NCBI GenBank assembly: GCA_036939355.1
Contig: JALLAP010000133.1
Coordinates: forward strand, 1-18,658
Direction of reading: 5' to 3'
DNA from: Thalassiosira profunda
Taxonomy: Eukaryota; Bacillariophyta; Thalassiosirophyceae; Thalassiosirales; Thalassiosiraceae
Length of the DNA: 18,658 nucleotides
In this document: piece after piece, positions 8,822-16,537 of the stretch
How positions within the stretch are numbered: the stretch's first letter is position 1
Layout: every line of letters begins with the position of its first letter
Notes under the pieces: model-generated
The model's input: only the letters and a program-made list of their open reading frames with translations
Database searches by the model: none
What the model was told of the DNA's origin: nothing
Program-made: the position numbers and the translations under genes

Positions 8822-9724
8822 CTATTGGACGAACCCCTGCCCATCCCAGGGCGCCCAGCCATCGTCCATTTCTTGCTCAAGCGTCCCGGAGTGATTCAAT
8901 AGTTCCACTAATGCGCCGTCGGCGTCGTATAGAAATGCCATCTCGTACACTTCTTTCCCGATGATCCGTTTCACTGGAGACAGGGCGACTCTCAAAGACT
9001 TGCCAAACCTTTCTATCGATAGTGCGTTCAGATCGTCCATCCACTCCTGCAGTTGATACAGTGCGCACGCCGATCCATCGGCCGATGCACCATCATCATT
9101 GTCTGGTCTCGGTATATTGTTCGTGACGTCCAACGCGAAGTGGTTCAACCCCAGCAGTTCCTCCCGCTTGGCCAAATCTATGGCTCTGCGCGTCGTCCCC
9201 TCCGGCTCGTCCAACATGTAGGACGGCACTTCCAACAATTCTATGCGGGACTTTGGGCCATTGCTGTTGCCATTGCTGTTGTCACTGTTGTCGCGAGAGC
9301 AGCTCTCGTGGAGCAGCCACGCGCAGCGGGCGGGGCCCGCCACGAATTTGGACTCGACGCGAAATCCCAGGAGCGAGTAGAACTTGATGGCGTTCTCGAT
9401 GTTGCGCGTCTTCACCGCCGCGTGGTGCGAGTACGCCGCCGATGCTATCCGGTGGTTGGCTGCGGCCTGTTGCGGCGGCGTTGTTGCCGATGCCTTGTCA
9501 TCGACGCCCGCGCTCTCGCCGCTGGAAGAAGATGCCCGAAGCCGGCCGGCTGTCGAAACGCGCCCACATCTCGCCCGCGAGGAAAAACACCGCGAGGAAC
9601 ACCGGGCGGAGACCGAGCTGGAAAACGCCTCGGCGGCGGAGGGGCGGTGCCCCGCCAGAGCCAGGGCGGTGCAGCCCAGCAGGAGCAGAGACCAGGCCAA
9701 GGGAGAACGGCTGCTCGCCGACAT
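8822..9724 (-). CDS. Plastid-targeted VOC (glyoxalase-fold) protein
   Basis: A single-exon frame of 300 residues. ATG at 9724 is the first in-frame ATG (A at -3). Residues 7-33 form a signal peptide with a Leu/Ala core. It ends SAAEA|F, so Phe is the +1 residue (34), followed by a Ser/Arg-rich, acid-free stretch to about residue 68. This is the layout of a bipartite leader for a secondary red plastid. The mature part has two vicinal-oxygen-chelate modules. The first is HHAAVKTRNIENAIKFYSLL (His 100/101) with RIELLEVP (E162). The second is LNHFALDV (H195) with ALVELLNH (E274). These give the H-E-H-E metal-ligand pattern of active family members. An Asn/Ser-rich insert at about 146-157 is unusual. 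The family includes glyoxalase I and ring-cleaving dioxygenases, and the substrate cannot be told. A lactoylglutathione-lyase-like role is possible. Confidence 0.85.
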   Translation of the reverse strand: MSASSRSPLAWSLLLLGCTALALAGHRPSAAEAFSSSVSARCSSRCFSSRARCGRVSTAGRLRASSSSGESAGVDDKASATTPPQQAAANHRIASAAYSHHAAVKTRNIENAIKFYSLLGFRVESKFVAGPARCAWLLHESCSRDNSDNSNGNSNGPKSRIELLEVPSYMLDEPEGTTRRAIDLAKREELLGLNHFALDVTNNIPRPDNDDGASADGSACALYQLQEWMDDLNALSIERFGKSLRVALSPVKRIIGKEVYEMAFLYDADGALVELLNHSGTLEQEMDDGWAPWDGQGFVQ

Positions 9725-10037
9725 TGTCACCGAGATGGCGGGCCGCGATCCACGCGGCGAGGAGAGGGGCGCGAGGAACTTCTCTTCCGTCGGATTTGCA
9801 GGTTCACCTCGCTCGGCGTTGCAAGATAATGTGTGGACGCGGAGAGATGCGTAACAATTTGACTATATCTTAGATAATCCATAAATATCGCTAACAGACG
9901 TCAGTACAGCAACTAAGTATTTAGAGACATAAGAAACGCACTTCGTTGAATCTTTGGATCTTCCGCCTTCCTCCTCGACCTCCTCATTCATTTCCACCGA
10001 CTCCACCGCCCCCACCACCCAATAGCACCCAGCAACC
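9725..10037. promoter_or_regulatory. Divergent promoter region, VOC gene and PFK-like start
   Basis: 313 bp separate the ATG of the VOC gene (minus, 9724) and the ATG of the PFK-like fragment (plus, 10038), so promoters for both should lie here. Near the middle (about 9866-9893) is an AT-rich patch with ataaat on the plus strand. A pyrimidine-rich stretch (about 9960-10020) precedes the plus-strand start. No specific factor site is named. An 87-codon minus frame across 9863-10126 is antisense to the PFK start and carries the ambiguous base. Confidence 0.4.
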
Positions 10038-10104
10038 ATGCCTCCCCAGCAAATGAACGTGGCCATGATGACGTCCGGCGGCCTCGCGCCCTGCCTCGCG
10101 TCCT
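10038..10104 (+). CDS. PPi-type phosphofructokinase, first 22 codons only
   Basis: ATG at 10038 in good context (A at -3) opens MPPQQ, then NVAMMTSGGLAPCLAS, which stops at an undetermined base at 10105. The GGLAPCL segment is the start of the catalytic domain in one branch of pyrophosphate-dependent phosphofructokinases. ATP-dependent relatives read GGDAPGMN at the same place. The enzyme would interconvert fructose 6-phosphate and fructose 1,6-bisphosphate in glycolysis. Immediately after the N the sequence becomes dispersed-repeat copy B and the frame has no family resemblance. There is no GT donor at the boundary, so an exon end is unlikely and a collapsed gap or chimeric join is more likely. 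The identification rests on about 15 residues. Confidence 0.6.
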
Positions 10105-10105
10105 N

Positions 10106-10193
10106 GGACGGCAGGTCGATGTTCACGAAGCACGCAGCTCAAAGCGAGGTTCGTAACTTGTTACGTGGTCATTGTAAGGGTAAGGGTAGCCTG
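10106..10193 (+). repeat. Dispersed repeat, copy B
   Basis: Begins one base after the N at 10105 and is identical to copy A (2056-2110) for 55 bases. It then diverges slightly, with a duplicated taaggg (taagggtaaggg, about 10175-10186). It contains gtaacttgttacgtgg, whose arms cgtaac/gttacg form a small inverted repeat around TT. Confidence 0.93.
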
Positions 10194-10738
10194 AGTGGAT
10201 AGATTTTATTTATTCACGTGGGCTGAAAAAGTGGCGGGAAGATTCCGAAGGACAGACCTTACAGTGAAAAAATCAAGTGATTCAAAGTTACCAAAACCCT
10301 AATTTTCATGCATTCTGTGGCCAACCCAGCACCGACCTACCCATATCCTCCTATCTGAGTGCCCCCTCACTTAAGATGAGGGGCACTCTGATAGGAGGCA
10401 TCAAGTGTTTCATTTAGCGTTGTCTAAACAAGTCTAAAAAATGCACAAAAGTTGCCTCTACGTAGCCAAAGTACGTATTGGCCGTCAGGTACCTAGCGAA
10501 GGCCGATGTGTTACCTGTAAACGAACGGACCGAACTGTAAAAGCATCCGAACACGGGCGCGGTTTACTTGCCTGATATTTACCTATAGTCTCTACTGTGT
10601 ATCTGCGGAAAGTGGGGCTAAGTAGTCCTCGACTGGTTCGCACCGTGTCATCCTCCACACTTTCAGTATACATAGTTTCTTCGCTTTGTCAGTTTGATCT
10701 AACAGAGCACCTCTTGAGATTGGTTGAAAGTAATAATT
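10194..10738. other. Intergenic region upstream of the glycosyltransferase gene
   Basis: No gene seen. It contains the palindrome at 10347-10398, two ACGT-core palindromes (tacgta at about 10458 and 10471) and an AT-rich stretch at 10200-10220. The glycosyltransferase frame extends only to a TTG at 10724. The leader just before the ATG is AT-rich, and no TATA box is assigned. Confidence 0.45.
10347..10398. repeat. Near-perfect 52-nt palindrome
   Basis: Left arm 10347-10369 and right arm 10377-10398 are reverse complements except for one mismatch and one extra C. The 7-base centre (cttaaga) is itself nearly self-complementary. The outermost bases are cctcctatc and gataggagg. No protein frame uses it. 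Confidence 0.9.
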
Positions 10739-13102
10739 ATGCATCTCCGATGTCACAAAACGCGACTTATTTGTCTCCGACTGCGGAGAATCTGTATTCC
10801 TCTCTTACTTTCTTGTCTGGGCATTCTTTACATTTGGATAGACCTTCGAATCGATAGTTCACATCAGAAGGCCCCCATCGTGATCGAAGAAGACGTTTTT
10901 ATTTCTGTGATCATTCTGACTTACAAAAAAGTTGGGGCATTATCCAGACTGCTCCCTTCTGTCCTGCACCAACAGCCAAAAAGATTATTAAGGGAGATAA
11001 TAATTGTTGACAACGGATGTATGGTCGAAACGCAGAAAGTGATCAACAGGGTACAGCGCCTGTCTACTCCACACAGTCTCCTGATTCATCTCAAGCTTTG
11101 TGATAACCCTGGATATGCCGCTGGAAACAATGCGGCAGTTAAGATTGTGTCGCCGGCATCCAAATACATTCTTTTTCTGAATGACGATGTGGTGCTCTCC
11201 AGGCCCTCTTTTGCGCACAATTTGGCAGAGCTAGCTGAGAGGCAGCCCAAGAGTGGAGCTGCCGGGTGCAAACTTGTTGATCTGGCGGGGAAAAAACTTA
11301 TTGAAGCAGGATCGATGGTGTTCAAGGACGGAAGTGCTCTAGGCTATGGCCGAGGGGACGAGCCTGATGCATGGGAGTATTCCTATCCTAGGCCTGTTGA
11401 CTACATATCAGGAGCTTGCTTGATGGTGGAGAGGGAAGCGTTCATGGGATACCGTCATATCGATGGAAGTTATGGCTTCGATGGCGCGAATTTTCCAAAT
11501 TACTACGAAGACACTGACTTGCAGCTTCACATCCAGCACAACTTAAAGAAAGAGGTGTGGCTGCAACCGAACTCAGTTGCAAGGCATGAAGAGCATGGGT
11601 CTTTCGGTGCAGATACTAGTGATCTTCTGATGGCCCAGGGTAGACAGGTGTTTGAAGAAAAATGGCGCCATGAATTGAGAAGCAAGCACCTGGACAGAAA
11701 CAGAGGCAACCCAGACAAAGCTGTGTACTTTGGTGCAGATTTGAGAGCGAGAAATCCAAGTTTGGCGAACATTCTTTACATTGATGACAAGGCACCCAAC
11801 CCCAGAGCAGGGTCAGGATACGGAAGAGCGTTTGACAACTTGTCGATGATAGCCACACTTGGTCACAAGGTCACGATTGCCACACTTCATGGCCATGGCG
11901 ATGATGATTGGTGTGATGCAGAGTGCATAGATTCGATTCTTCAGTTAAGCGTTGAGTATACAGAGGTATCCCTTACCCATTTGCTGGAAAACCGTGTCGG
12001 ATATTACTCCGTTGTGCTCGTTAGTCGCCCTGAAGTGCTAAGGTCGACATTCAAGAAGCTATCCAGTTACTTCAAGCTGCATCCATTTGCTCTTGTCTAC
12101 GACTGCGAGGCGTTGTCATACCGACGCAATGCCCTACTCAAGAAGCTGGTGGAAGAGGAGCATATTTTCTTTCCTGGTTGGAGAGATAACATACGAGGGA
12201 TCGCTCCATCACAGGAATTGTCATTGGCTTCCCTCGCAGATTCTGTGATCTCTGTGTCAGAGTCGGAGGCCCGAGCACTTGAAGAGGCTCTCCCCCATCA
12301 TAGCAATGTCTATGTTGTAGGCCATGTTATGACGGCGGACACCATCTCCCGCTCTTCGTTCCAAAACCGGCGAGGAGTACTGTTTCTTGCAGCGTTTCAT
12401 AATAAGATGTACTACAATGGTGATGCCATCTGGTATTATTTGACGATGGTGCACCCGCTTGTTATAGAAAATTGTTTGGACCCTATCCCTGTTACAATAG
12501 CGGGGAGAGGCATCCCATCAGAACTTCGTTCACTTGTGGGAAAAGATAAATCACTCTCTAGTCTGGTCACATTTGTTGAGTCTCCACAATCGGTGCAACA
12601 TTTGTACGATAGAAGCCGAGTTTTCATTGCTCCTCATTTGTATGGAGCAGGAATACAGTACAAAGTGAGTGCCCACCTAGATAGCAATCAAAATTTGAAT
12701 TGTCTTTCTCGAGTCCTAACTACCTTGCACCAGGTCAGCAAAGCGTTATCTTTGGGTCTCCCAAGTGTCGTGTCCAAGTTCACACATGACAGTTTCGGTT
12801 CCATTCCTGGTTGTGTTGGTGATGGCGCTGATGAACTTGGACATTGCATTATTGATGTGCATAGCAACGAAGAGAAATGGAATACACTGCAGCGCCAGGG
12901 TCTGGATTTCATAGCAAACACCCATTCTCGGAGTACTGTCATTAAAAGCTGGTCAAGAATCATTGCTGATGGTCTTGCCATTTCTAACCGAAGGGCCAGA
13001 ACCTTGTCTCAGGGTGTTACACCACCATCCCCACTTTTAAGAAACACAAACGCATCCGGTGAGCTTGCTAACTTCAATGTAGGAGTAGATAGTACGCAGT
13101 AA
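10739..13102 (+). CDS. Membrane-anchored GT2-GT4 fusion glycosyltransferase (two exons)
   Basis: A predicted bifunctional glycosyltransferase of 764 residues after removing a 69-bp in-frame intron. The start is the first in-frame ATG, 10739; the frame opens upstream only with TTG. Residues 1-17 are basic and 18-36 hydrophobic (ICIPLLLSCLGILYIW), a signal anchor placing the rest in the Golgi lumen. Domain 1 (about 55-300) is GT2 of the rhamnosyltransferase-like group: VFISVIILTYKK, IIIVDNG, NPGYAAGNNAAV, FLNDD (DXD-like, 146-150), ISGACLMV and YYEDTDL. Domain 2 (about 344-720) is GT4: ILYIDDKAPNPRAGSGYGRA, DSVISVSESEA, VLFLAAFHN, and FIAPHLYGAGIQYK joined across the intron to VSKALSLGLPSVVS. 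This order is common in bacterial O-antigen and capsule enzymes. The gene is visibly more AT-rich than GFM2 and the VOC gene. Donor and acceptor sugars are unknown; a role in surface polysaccharide or glycoprotein is inferred. Confidence 0.88.
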   Translation: MHLRCHKTRLICLRLRRICIPLLLSCLGILYIWIDLRIDSSHQKAPIVIEEDVFISVIILTYKKVGALSRLLPSVLHQQPKRLLREIIIVDNGCMVETQKVINRVQRLSTPHSLLIHLKLCDNPGYAAGNNAAVKIVSPASKYILFLNDDVVLSRPSFAHNLAELAERQPKSGAAGCKLVDLAGKKLIEAGSMVFKDGSALGYGRGDEPDAWEYSYPRPVDYISGACLMVEREAFMGYRHIDGSYGFDGANFPNYYEDTDLQLHIQHNLKKEVWLQPNSVARHEEHGSFGADTSDLLMAQGRQVFEEKWRHELRSKHLDRNRGNPDKAVYFGADLRARNPSLANILYIDDKAPNPRAGSGYGRAFDNLSMIATLGHKVTIATLHGHGDDDWCDAECIDSILQLSVEYTEVSLTHLLENRVGYYSVVLVSRPEVLRSTFKKLSSYFKLHPFALVYDCEALSYRRNALLKKLVEEEHIFFPGWRDNIRGIAPSQELSLASLADSVISVSESEARALEEALPHHSNVYVVGHVMTADTISRSSFQNRRGVLFLAAFHNKMYYNGDAIWYYLTMVHPLVIENCLDPIPVTIAGRGIPSELRSLVGKDKSLSSLVTFVESPQSVQHLYDRSRVFIAPHLYGAGIQYKVSAHLDSNQNLNCLSRVLTTLHQVSKALSLGLPSVVSKFTHDSFGSIPGCVGDGADELGHCIIDVHSNEEKWNTLQRQGLDFIANTHSRSTVIKSWSRIIADGLAISNRRARTLSQGVTPPSPLLRNTNASGELANFNVGVDSTQ
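12665..12733 (+). other. In-frame 69-bp intron in the glycosyltransferase gene (phase 0)
   Basis: Donor gtgagt at 12665, branch-point-like cctaac at about 12715-12720 and acceptor caccag ending at 12733. It is 23 codons long with no stop, so it reads as coding. Removing it joins GAGIQYK to VSKALSLGLPSVVS, the continuous conserved helix-loop of GT4 enzymes. The 23 residues in between have no counterpart in the family. Confidence 0.9.
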
Positions 13103-13960
13103 GTGAAATCAGATATCAAGAGAATCAGGTTGGCAAAAATTTAGGAGCAAGTCATCAAAACTCTTCTTCGCACTCGTGGGCGTTCTGCGGGCGGATCCCG
13201 CGCTCTTGAGAACAGGCGGGTGATTGCTCCCCGCCGGGCGCGTTCTTTTTATTGCACCACCCTCCCCATCCAAATCGCAGCTAACCGCTGCAAAAGTCGG
13301 CGCCGATCTTTGCCGAATCCTCGTCGTTGGTCGCCCCCCCCTGCTGCTCGCCGGACGACTCCCAGATGGCCCTCCTCGCGGTTAATTGCAACTCATTCTT
13401 AATGCGCATTCGTTCGTCTTCCTCGCCTCGATCTCCTCATGGCCGACGTCCTCCTCCCCCCTCCTGGTCCTCGCCGTTCTCCTCCCGGCTTTCCGAGAGG
13501 CCTCCCCCCACTACATAAATGTAGTTTGGAGTGCAGAGAGCTCTGGACAACGAAGTGAAAAAATCAGCCGCAAAAACTCCTCTCGCTCTCACCCCCACCC
13601 TCGCCGGCGATGGCCCTCTCTCTCAACGGCCAGCCCCGCTCGCCCGACCGCCACTCAGCCAGCGCTGGACGTGGTCGTTGTCCGTCAAGCACGCCGGGTT
13701 CGCGGTGGCGAGGGCGCGGCGGGGGGGCGCGTAGGGTGGCGGCGGCAGCCAGGCCGGGTAGGGTACGAGAAAGCTTATGAGTGAGAGGCATGAGATGAGG
13801 GTTGGGCCCTGGCCTAACCCTAACTATGATTCCGCCAGTGTCAGATAAAATTCGAAAGTTACTAGCTTTTAAAGCAAATAACGGATCCTGCCGGATATTC
13901 TGAGTGGGCTATCTCTGGTCGTCTACCGGACACTCTTTCACCGCTTTCCGACGCCTCACA
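13103..13960. other. Intergenic region, no confirmed gene
   Basis: GC-rich and pyrimidine-rich on the plus strand from about 13170 to 13740. Several overlapping open frames are present on both strands and none has a recognisable domain. One minus-strand frame (about 13786-13626) reads VPYPAWLPPPPYAPPRRALA and then ALATANPACLTDNDHVQRWL to a stop. It looks protein-like and could be the end of a minus-strand gene whose upstream exons I cannot place. A ctaaccctaac pair lies near 13812. Confidence 0.35.
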
Positions 13961-14341
13961 TCAACAAATTCCAATCCTTTTCTTTTTCACAGAAGAAGAG
14001 TAATCTGTGACTAGGGGGCATCTCAGAACCCAACACCAGTCGTCGACAACAACTTTACCAGATTTGTTGTCCGATAAAATCCACCCGGTCCCCACATATT
14101 CACCGCTTTCCAAACAAAAGTGCGTCATCTCCAAATGGTTCGCATCCAACGGTCCAGGTAAAAAGGCATCCACGTTTTCTCCTTCTTTCAATGCAGCCTT
14201 TGCACATGTTGAGTCGTCAAGGTGGCAAGGGTTGTACATATCTGGATCGACTTCGTGGTGTTTGCGATACATTGGATAAATAGAGTCGACTACTACTAGA
14301 CAACCAAGAAGTAATATCGACTTTTGACGAAATGCAACCAT
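13961..14341 (-). CDS. Small secreted cysteine-containing protein, unknown function
   Basis: A 126-residue frame starting at the ATG at 14341 with strong context (G at -3 and G at +4). The N-terminus is a clear signal peptide: basic MVAFRQK, hydrophobic ILLLGCLVVV, and a likely cut just after VVDS near residue 21. The mature part has six cysteines (in NPC, STC, HFC, DWC, LRC and the final residue), enough for three disulfides, with a charged Asp/Glu/Lys composition. No transmembrane segment or known domain follows. I do not recognise the family. The basic VKKKRIGIC end could instead run into an intron, so the C-terminus is less certain than the start. It stands alone, with transposon debris beyond the upstream intergenic stretch. 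Confidence 0.55.
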   Translation of the reverse strand: MVAFRQKSILLLGCLVVVDSIYPMYRKHHEVDPDMYNPCHLDDSTCAKAALKEGENVDAFLPGPLDANHLEMTHFCLESGEYVGTGWILSDNKSGKVVVDDWCWVLRCPLVTDYSSSVKKKRIGIC

Positions 14342-14928
14342 CACTTCAATTTTTTGGGACGCACTTGTCTTGCCTCCCAGTACAATACAATAGTAGCTGC
14401 ACTGACCCTGAACTGCCGCTCCTCAAGAAAGTTGTGGTAGTTGCGATCTTATCTCCACCTTGATCTAACTCCCCCTTTCATCCAGCAGCCGCCAAAAGTT
14501 CATCTCGACATCACGTGGAGTTATTTTCTCCTCGCCGCCGTAGAATTAGAATCCCTCTGCCCTGCCTCCCTCCGTAGTCGAACCTCGCAAAGACCAAAAA
14601 CACTGTTATCGCTGAGACCAGCTGAGACCAACTGCAATCAGACCAACGCAAGACCCTGGATTAACCTACATACGTAAGTACTCTACGTACGTACAATGTA
14701 CTTCTGATGTATTTTTTTGCAGAACTTGGAGCTCGCCGATTTTGGCAACCTGGCAGCGAAGCCCTTGCTTTCTCGATGACAAAACAAACTTCGCAGAGTA
14801 GGAAGATGAATAATTTATTGTTATTATTATTATCTTGCTCTCTTTAAATTTATCCAACTATTCAGAAGCGATAAATCCTTCCCCGTCAGAGCCGGTCACG
14901 ACTCAGTAAGAATGAAACAATCAAACTT
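14342..14928 (+). other. Possible spliced non-coding or leader transcript region
   Basis: No ATG-started protein of useful size is seen. A strong GT-AG intron at 14674-14722 suggests a plus-strand transcript. Upstream is a pyrimidine-rich stretch (about 14450-14580) and a doubled gctgagacca at 14611-14630. After the acceptor, a 23-codon frame starts at an ATG near 14777. A TTA/TTG-rich microsatellite lies at about 14810-14833. Confidence 0.35.
14674..14722 (+). other. Probable 49-bp intron
   Basis: Donor gtaagta at 14674 and acceptor atttttttgcag ending at 14722, with a clear polypyrimidine tract and a ctgat branch-point-like site. It is shorter than the other introns here but has the best consensus ends. 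The open frame entering it (from 14441) lacks an ATG, so the exons may be untranslated. Confidence 0.5.
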
Positions 14929-15960
14929 CTAATCTATCCTCCGTATCTTGACTCGTTGTGTGGTGCCCTCCAAGGAGCTATCTGGTATAACAAGACAATT
15001 GCGCTTCGTAGGTCGATGATTCTCTCCATCACGATTGCTCTCGTCGCTTCGCCTCCTTTTCCTATCCCGGGCTAGTTGGTTGAGGGTGCATTGGATGCGG
15101 TAACCAGGAGGCTGCGAGTCGTAGGGAACAGTCTTTCGAATCCAAGCGTCAAAGTTGGCCAACTTGAGTTGGGGGAAGAAGGTGCCTCTTGCACCAAAGT
15201 GTTAAGGGAAATGTCGTGCTGTTGACGATAAGCACAAGTCCCAGCGCAGTCAGTAAACAAGTGTTTCCTGCGGGTCTCCACAGAATCTGCAGGATGGGTC
15301 GGCGATGTACTCCAGCTTCCGCGGGTACTCTCCACAGCTCTCCACTCGATTGCATCGATATCGGGAGAGCAAGGTCTGAAATGGCCTAGGGGAAGCATTC
15401 CTCCGTCTCAGCTGAGAGGAAGCGTGGAGCAGTAAACAGTCGCGAAAAGAGCGAGTAGATTGAGCAGCATTCATATCCACGCACCATTTCTCGAAGAGCG
15501 TTTGACGTAGGTAGGCTTTCAAGTTCGAAAGGGAAGGCGGGATCCGATCGAGTTGTTGCGTGGTGTAGGTTGCAGCAGCTCGCTTGGCAACGTCATCAGC
15601 GAGCTCGTTGCCAAGAATTCCAACATGTCCAGGGACGAAGTGAAGCACCAACGAAGAACAGAATTCCATAATCTTCCACATGCTCTCCCAGAGTGCAGAG
15701 TGGCGAGGTATCGACGCCCAGGTAATGGTATGGACGATGGGGGCCTTTGTCGAGAGCTTTCAAGATGGACTGGCAGTCAGTGCAAATCAAAATGCGCTTG
15801 CCAGTAAGCTCGGCTCGGTGTTGCCAAATGTGTTCAAATGCCAAATCAAGGCCGCCATTCTCTGCATCGGTTGGACAGCAGAGTCGACCCGCGGGTGACG
15901 TTTTGCACACAGCGAGAGAGCGAGTGATTCGTTGCCGTTTGTAAGGATTGTATGCTGGAG
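14929..15960 (-). pseudogene. Non-LTR retrotransposon RNase H and C-terminal remnant
   Basis: Minus-strand debris of the end of a LINE-type polyprotein. In order: AGRLCCPTDAE (first RNase H acid), ILICTDCQSILKALDKGPHR (second), then in another frame VPGHVGILGNELADDVAKRA (the conserved His and last Asp), then a Cys-rich tail, CRFCGDPQET joining KHLFTDC in a third frame, and finally a basic Arg/Lys-rich stretch ending at 14929. Frame changes fall near 15870, 15690, 15275 and 15200, so the copy is dead. A terminal RNase H followed by a Cys/His tail is known in the I, R1 and Tad-like groups. The exact clade cannot be set because the reverse transcriptase is absent. No poly-A tail or target duplication was found. 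Confidence 0.82.
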
Positions 15961-16142
15961 GCGATGGCGAGATGCAAGCAGAGCTGCATTTATTGTTATG
16001 TAGAGAATCAGACTTTTTAGGCTTGTAGGGCCTAATAATTCTTTAAGGGTCAATTGATTCCTACCCCTAGAATGGTGCTAAATCAGCTCAGTTTTTGCTA
16101 AATGACACCCCTAAAAAGTGCATGTAGCCATGTGTAGCATAA

Positions 16143-16537
16143 GGTCGTTGCTATTGAATTCTGTTGAGCCCGCCAAACCAAACTGCCCGCCAGCGACCAG
16201 CGACTCTCTGGATCGGAGGCGGGCTGCCCGCCGTCTACCGGAGAAAATAAAAACCTCCGGTAGACGGCGGGCAGCCCGCATGTGACTTCGTTTTGAGCCC
16301 GCGTCCGACGAATGAACTTATTTGTCAATTATACTAATTCCTACATGGTAATTCAAAAACCGTTGGTGACCCGTTGGGTGTCTTTTCGCGTTTTACAAGA
16401 AAAGTTTGCAATCAAACGCTAGTGCAAATTTTGTTAGTAAAAATAGGGAGGTATTTTATTTAGATATTTTTGGGGAGCCGGAGCCGATGGCGGGCAGTTC
16501 CGCGGGCCGGGCTCAAACATATTCAATAGCAACCACC
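16143..16537. mobile_element. MITE with 49-bp inverted ends, PIF/Harbinger-like
   Basis: A 395-bp non-autonomous element. The left end (16143-16191) and the reverse complement of the right end (16489-16537) agree at about 38 of 49 positions, starting GGTNGTTGCTATTGAAT. A TAA lies directly outside each end (16140-16142 and 16538-16540), fitting the 3-bp TWA duplication of PIF/Harbinger transposons. There is no coding capacity, so it would rely on a transposase from elsewhere. A perfect hairpin sits inside it. The superfamily is inferred from the duplication and the GG terminus only. Confidence 0.8.
16219..16279. repeat. Perfect 25-bp hairpin inside the MITE
   Basis: Arms 16219-16243 and 16255-16279 are exact reverse complements, GC-rich, around an 11-base A-rich loop (aaaataaaaac). 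The arm sequence shares ctgcccgcc with the element's own ends. Confidence 0.95.

Noticed and set aside
9863..10126. 87-codon minus-strand frame with hydrophobic stretches
   Set aside because: It is antisense to the PFK-like start, includes the N and repeat sequence, and has no domain.
8545..13822. Telomere-like ctaaccctaac runs near 8550 and 13812, and taagggtaaggg near 10180
   Set aside because: Only about two units each. This is within chance and not evidence of a chromosome end.
14441..14677. 78-codon plus-strand frame
   Set aside because: It starts at TTG with no internal ATG and ends inside the probable intron donor, so it is not supported as a protein.
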